Assembly (NCBI RefSeq): GCF_009497655.1 | Contig: NZ_CP023317.1 | Span: forward strand, 2,881,501-2,945,500 | Length of the DNA: 64,000 bases | From: Priestia megaterium | GTDB lineage: Bacteria > Bacillota > Bacilli > Bacillales > Bacillaceae_H | Direction: 5' to 3' | Part shown: piece after piece, positions 62,249 to 64,000 of the stretch | How positions within the stretch are numbered: the first letter of the stretch is position 1 | How the letters are laid out: each line of letters opens with the position of its first letter | The notes under the pieces: generated by a model | What the model was told of the DNA's origin: nothing | The model's database searches: none | The model's input: only the letters and a program-made list of their open reading frames with translations | Made by a program: the position numbers and the translations under genes

Positions 62249-62530
62249 TTACTCAGCTTCTTTAGCTCCAACTAACGCTAAACCTGGGCCGTACGGCGTT
62301 GTATGGACATCTAACATTAATTCATTTGTATAAGGCACAATAGAAGCTTCCATTGCTACTTGTACTCCGTCGACTTCATACATTTCATCATTTTCAAAAG
62401 GCTCTTCAAAAGCTAACCCAATGTTAGGGATTTCACAGCTAATTCCTTTGAAATACAAGCGAATTCCTGTTATCTCCTGCTCTTCAAGTATATTGTTAAT
62501 TAATTGTTTTGCTTCTGGTGTAATATGCAT
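62249..62530 (-). CDS. HesB/YneR-like protein
   Basis: This 93-aa protein has the A-type carrier fold outline: MHITPEAKQLINNILEEQEITGIRLYFKG, VDGVQVAMEASIVPYTNELMLDV and TTPYGPGLAL. It has one Cys (ISCEIP) but lacks the C-terminal CxC that holds iron-sulfur clusters. It resembles B. subtilis YneR. Function is not known. AAGAAGGGG precedes ATG. Confidence 0.72.
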   Translation of the reverse strand: MHITPEAKQLINNILEEQEITGIRLYFKGISCEIPNIGLAFEEPFENDEMYEVDGVQVAMEASIVPYTNELMLDVHTTPYGPGLALVGAKEAE

Positions 62531-62630
62531 GACTACCCCTTCTTCCTTTCAATACTCTTGCTCTATCCTATCATATCTTTAGAGTTTTTAAAGAGAATAA
62601 CTGCAATTTAAAAGCATTCTGATTATTATT

Positions 62631-62645
62631 TAATAATAATTATAA
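62631..62645 (+). promoter_or_regulatory. PerR box upstream of dps
   Basis: TAATAATAATTATAA matches TTATAATNATTATAA at 14 of 15 positions. It lies just upstream of a promoter with -35 TTGATT (62653-62658) and -10 TATAAT (62675-62680), spaced 16 nt. Predicted to repress dps without peroxide. Confidence 0.7.
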
Positions 62646-62722
62646 ATAAGTATTGATTTTAATTTGATATTTGATATAATATAAACATAAGATAACAACA
62701 ACTCATTAGGAGGCTATTAACT

Positions 62723-63175
62723 ATGAATTTAGAAAACGTATTGAACCAACAAATTGCCGATTTTAACGTATTATATACAAAGCTACATCGCTTTCACTGG
62801 TATGTAAAAGGGCCTCAATTTTTTACGCTTCATGAAAAATTTGAAGAATTCTATAATGAGACGGCGGACTATATAGATGAATATGCAGAACGATTACTAG
62901 CCATTGGAGGAAGCCCAATTGCTACGATGAAGCAATTTTTACAAGCAGCTACTCTTTCTGAAGATGGGAATGAGCAAACGAGTGAAGAAATGGTAGAAAC
63001 CTTAATTAATGACTATACGCTACTTGTTAAAAACCTAAAAAATGCAGTTGAAAAAGCTGAAGCAGCACATGATCACGTAACAGCTGACTTATTCATTGGA
63101 ACAATTGGCAACATTGAAAAACATATTTGGATGCTAAAAGCTGCTTTACCTGTAAAAACATCCGTACATGCATAA
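62723..63175 (+). CDS. dps: Dps-family ferritin-like DNA-protection protein
   Basis: This 150-aa protein has the Dps blocks NVLYTKLHRFHWYVKGPQFFTLHEKFEEFYNET (ferroxidase His and acids) and ADYIDEYAERLLAIGGSP. It forms 12-mers that oxidise iron with peroxide. It resembles B. subtilis MrgA/Dps. A PerR box and a clear sigmaA promoter lie upstream. AGGAGG precedes ATG. Confidence 0.93.
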   Translation: MNLENVLNQQIADFNVLYTKLHRFHWYVKGPQFFTLHEKFEEFYNETADYIDEYAERLLAIGGSPIATMKQFLQAATLSEDGNEQTSEEMVETLINDYTLLVKNLKNAVEKAEAAHDHVTADLFIGTIGNIEKHIWMLKAALPVKTSVHA

Positions 63176-63200
63176 AAAGAGCCCAATCGGCTCTTTTTTT
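63174..63200 (+). terminator. Terminator of dps
   Basis: AAAAAGAGCC / GGCTCTTTTT with a 5-nt loop and T-run, overlapping the stop codon. Confidence 0.8.
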
Positions 63201-63750
63201 ACGTTTGTTGATTTCCTTTTTTTTGTTTTTGCAGCCACATAAAAAAAGACATATCATCGTAAATGTCATCTTCTAGCACAGCCTTATAGACATGATCACT
63301 CGTATAGTAGCGATTATATCCGCTTTGCTGCTTGAAAAATAAAATACATTCCCGCTTCTTTTCAGTGAGAAGTGATTTTAATAATACTTGTTTCTCAACT
63401 TTGCCCTTCACGATATTTTCTGGAAGCACGGAAATATCAAGCTTCCACTCTTCACCCTTCTGAATCATATACACACTCCACTGATACTTACCTTTTTCAT
63501 TAGCAAATATCATCTTATAAGGTTGAAAACGCTTTGTAAGCTGATACCCCATGTGAAAAATAGATTCTTCATCCATTTCATCATTTCCTACGTAAAAATT
63601 AATGATGCGATTTGTCATGACATTTAACTCAAAACTCTCCCCTGAGAGCGGGCAACCGTACTCTCTTAACAAATTAAATAAACGGTTGGATACCACCAGT
63701 TGATTTGCTTCATGTTTTAATTCACTTGAGTATGACAGCAGCTCATTCAT
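63199..63750 (-). CDS. Unrecognised 183-aa protein, maybe a degenerate nucleotidyltransferase fold
   Basis: I do not recognise this protein firmly. It starts MNELLSYSSELKHEANQLVV and contains GESFELNVMTNRIINFYV and EWKLDISVLPEN. These resemble the GSY.LDLM.WRDID and EWKIDIW segments of a nucleotidyltransferase-like family, but the metal-binding Asp pair is changed, so it may be inactive. It has no signal or membrane segment. It is convergent with dps. Confidence 0.45.
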   Translation of the reverse strand: MNELLSYSSELKHEANQLVVSNRLFNLLREYGCPLSGESFELNVMTNRIINFYVGNDEMDEESIFHMGYQLTKRFQPYKMIFANEKGKYQWSVYMIQKGEEWKLDISVLPENIVKGKVEKQVLLKSLLTEKKRECILFFKQQSGYNRYYTSDHVYKAVLEDDIYDDMSFFMWLQKQKKGNQQT

Positions 63751-63958
63751 GTTTTTTGATTCCCCTATCTATAGATCGTGAATTGTTATTGATATTCGCT
63801 TTTTTTTTATAAAACCCTTTCACTTTTACCCTTTAATTAACTAACTAGAGGTAAATTAAGTTATGTAGAGCAACATTTTATGAATAAATCAAGTTTGAGT
63901 ATAAAACTTAAAGAAGTTTAAAGACTATAGTCGATACCGATTTTAAGGAGGACTTAGT

Positions 63959-64000
63959 ATGAATAATCACGAACTTCCTACAAACATGCAAACTGGAGCT
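63959..64000 (+). CDS. Start of a gene cut by the window edge, maybe a spore-coat protein
   Basis: Fourteen codons are visible from ATG, after AAGGAGG: MNNHELPTNMQTGA. The Asn/Gln-rich start is like CotF/YhcQ-type coat proteins, but the fragment is too short to name it. Confidence 0.4.
   Translation, partial: MNNHELPTNMQTGA

Overview
The window looks like a chromosomal segment of an aerobic, spore-forming, low-GC Bacillaceae, most like Priestia (Bacillus) megaterium. This is inferred from AT-rich DNA, strong AGGAGG ribosome sites, GerP-type spore proteins, B. subtilis-type orthologues (NfrA, MhqD, YvrAB-like B12 transporter, YocH-like protein, Dps with a PerR box), a ureABCEFGD operon and a carotenoid-glycoside operon. 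No phage, insertion-sequence transposase, CRISPR array, tRNA or rRNA was seen.

Layout. 1-6 kb: a sortase-type surface protein preceded by three degenerate ~87-bp tandem repeats, two alpha/beta hydrolases, a GrpB protein and an acyl-CoA dehydrogenase. 6-11 kb: a zinc-ribbon/YARHG membrane protein, a PAS-STAS protein, and a spore-coat-like cluster of two GerPF-type peptides, two small-heat-shock-like proteins and a GerPC-like protein. 11-15.5 kb: B12 genes (btuD with a C-terminal extension, btuC, cobQ) headed by a cobalamin riboswitch with a readable terminator/antiterminator. 15.5-21.5 kb: DUF218 protein, amino-acid permease, nitroreductase with an MhqR-type operator, SDR and DHH phosphoesterase. 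21.5-27.6 kb: a sugar-acid regulon (hxlB, hxlA, LacI regulator, KDPG aldolase, MFS transporter, KDG kinase, TIM-barrel isomerase) whose two transcription units carry the same 18-bp palindrome. 27.7-32.6 kb: a membrane protein and a four-gene carotenoid operon whose genes all overlap by 4 bp. 33.5-39.4 kb: a UreH-type metal transporter converging on ureABCEFGD, which has a perfect GlnR/TnrA box. 39.5-50.3 kb: a TrpD2-like protein, an NlpC/P60 protein that has lost its catalytic residues, a LysM-3D protein, nfrA, a deacetylase-DedA-glycosyltransferase operon, mhqD and a class A PBP. 50.3-64 kb: a flippase, a DMT exporter divergent from a MocR regulator, redox and copper proteins, an ABC exporter, a poly-gamma-glutamate hydrolase, small proteins, Dps and the start of another gene.

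Two patterns cut across the gene list. First, a family of six intergenic repeats (3151, 18032, 19047, 21288, 34184, 43282) always lies in the same orientation, ending at or within about 7 bp of the stop codon of a minus-strand gene, and each carries a terminator-like hairpin whose two arms change together between copies. They look like mobile 3'-end terminators. Second, several regulons can be read from operators: MhqR (two sites), a LacI-type regulator (two identical sites), GlnR/TnrA, PerR, MocR and the B12 riboswitch.

Start codons were chosen from ribosome-site spacing and gene overlaps, so several genes are shorter than their longest open frame. Family names rest on motifs and recalled homology; no database search was run.
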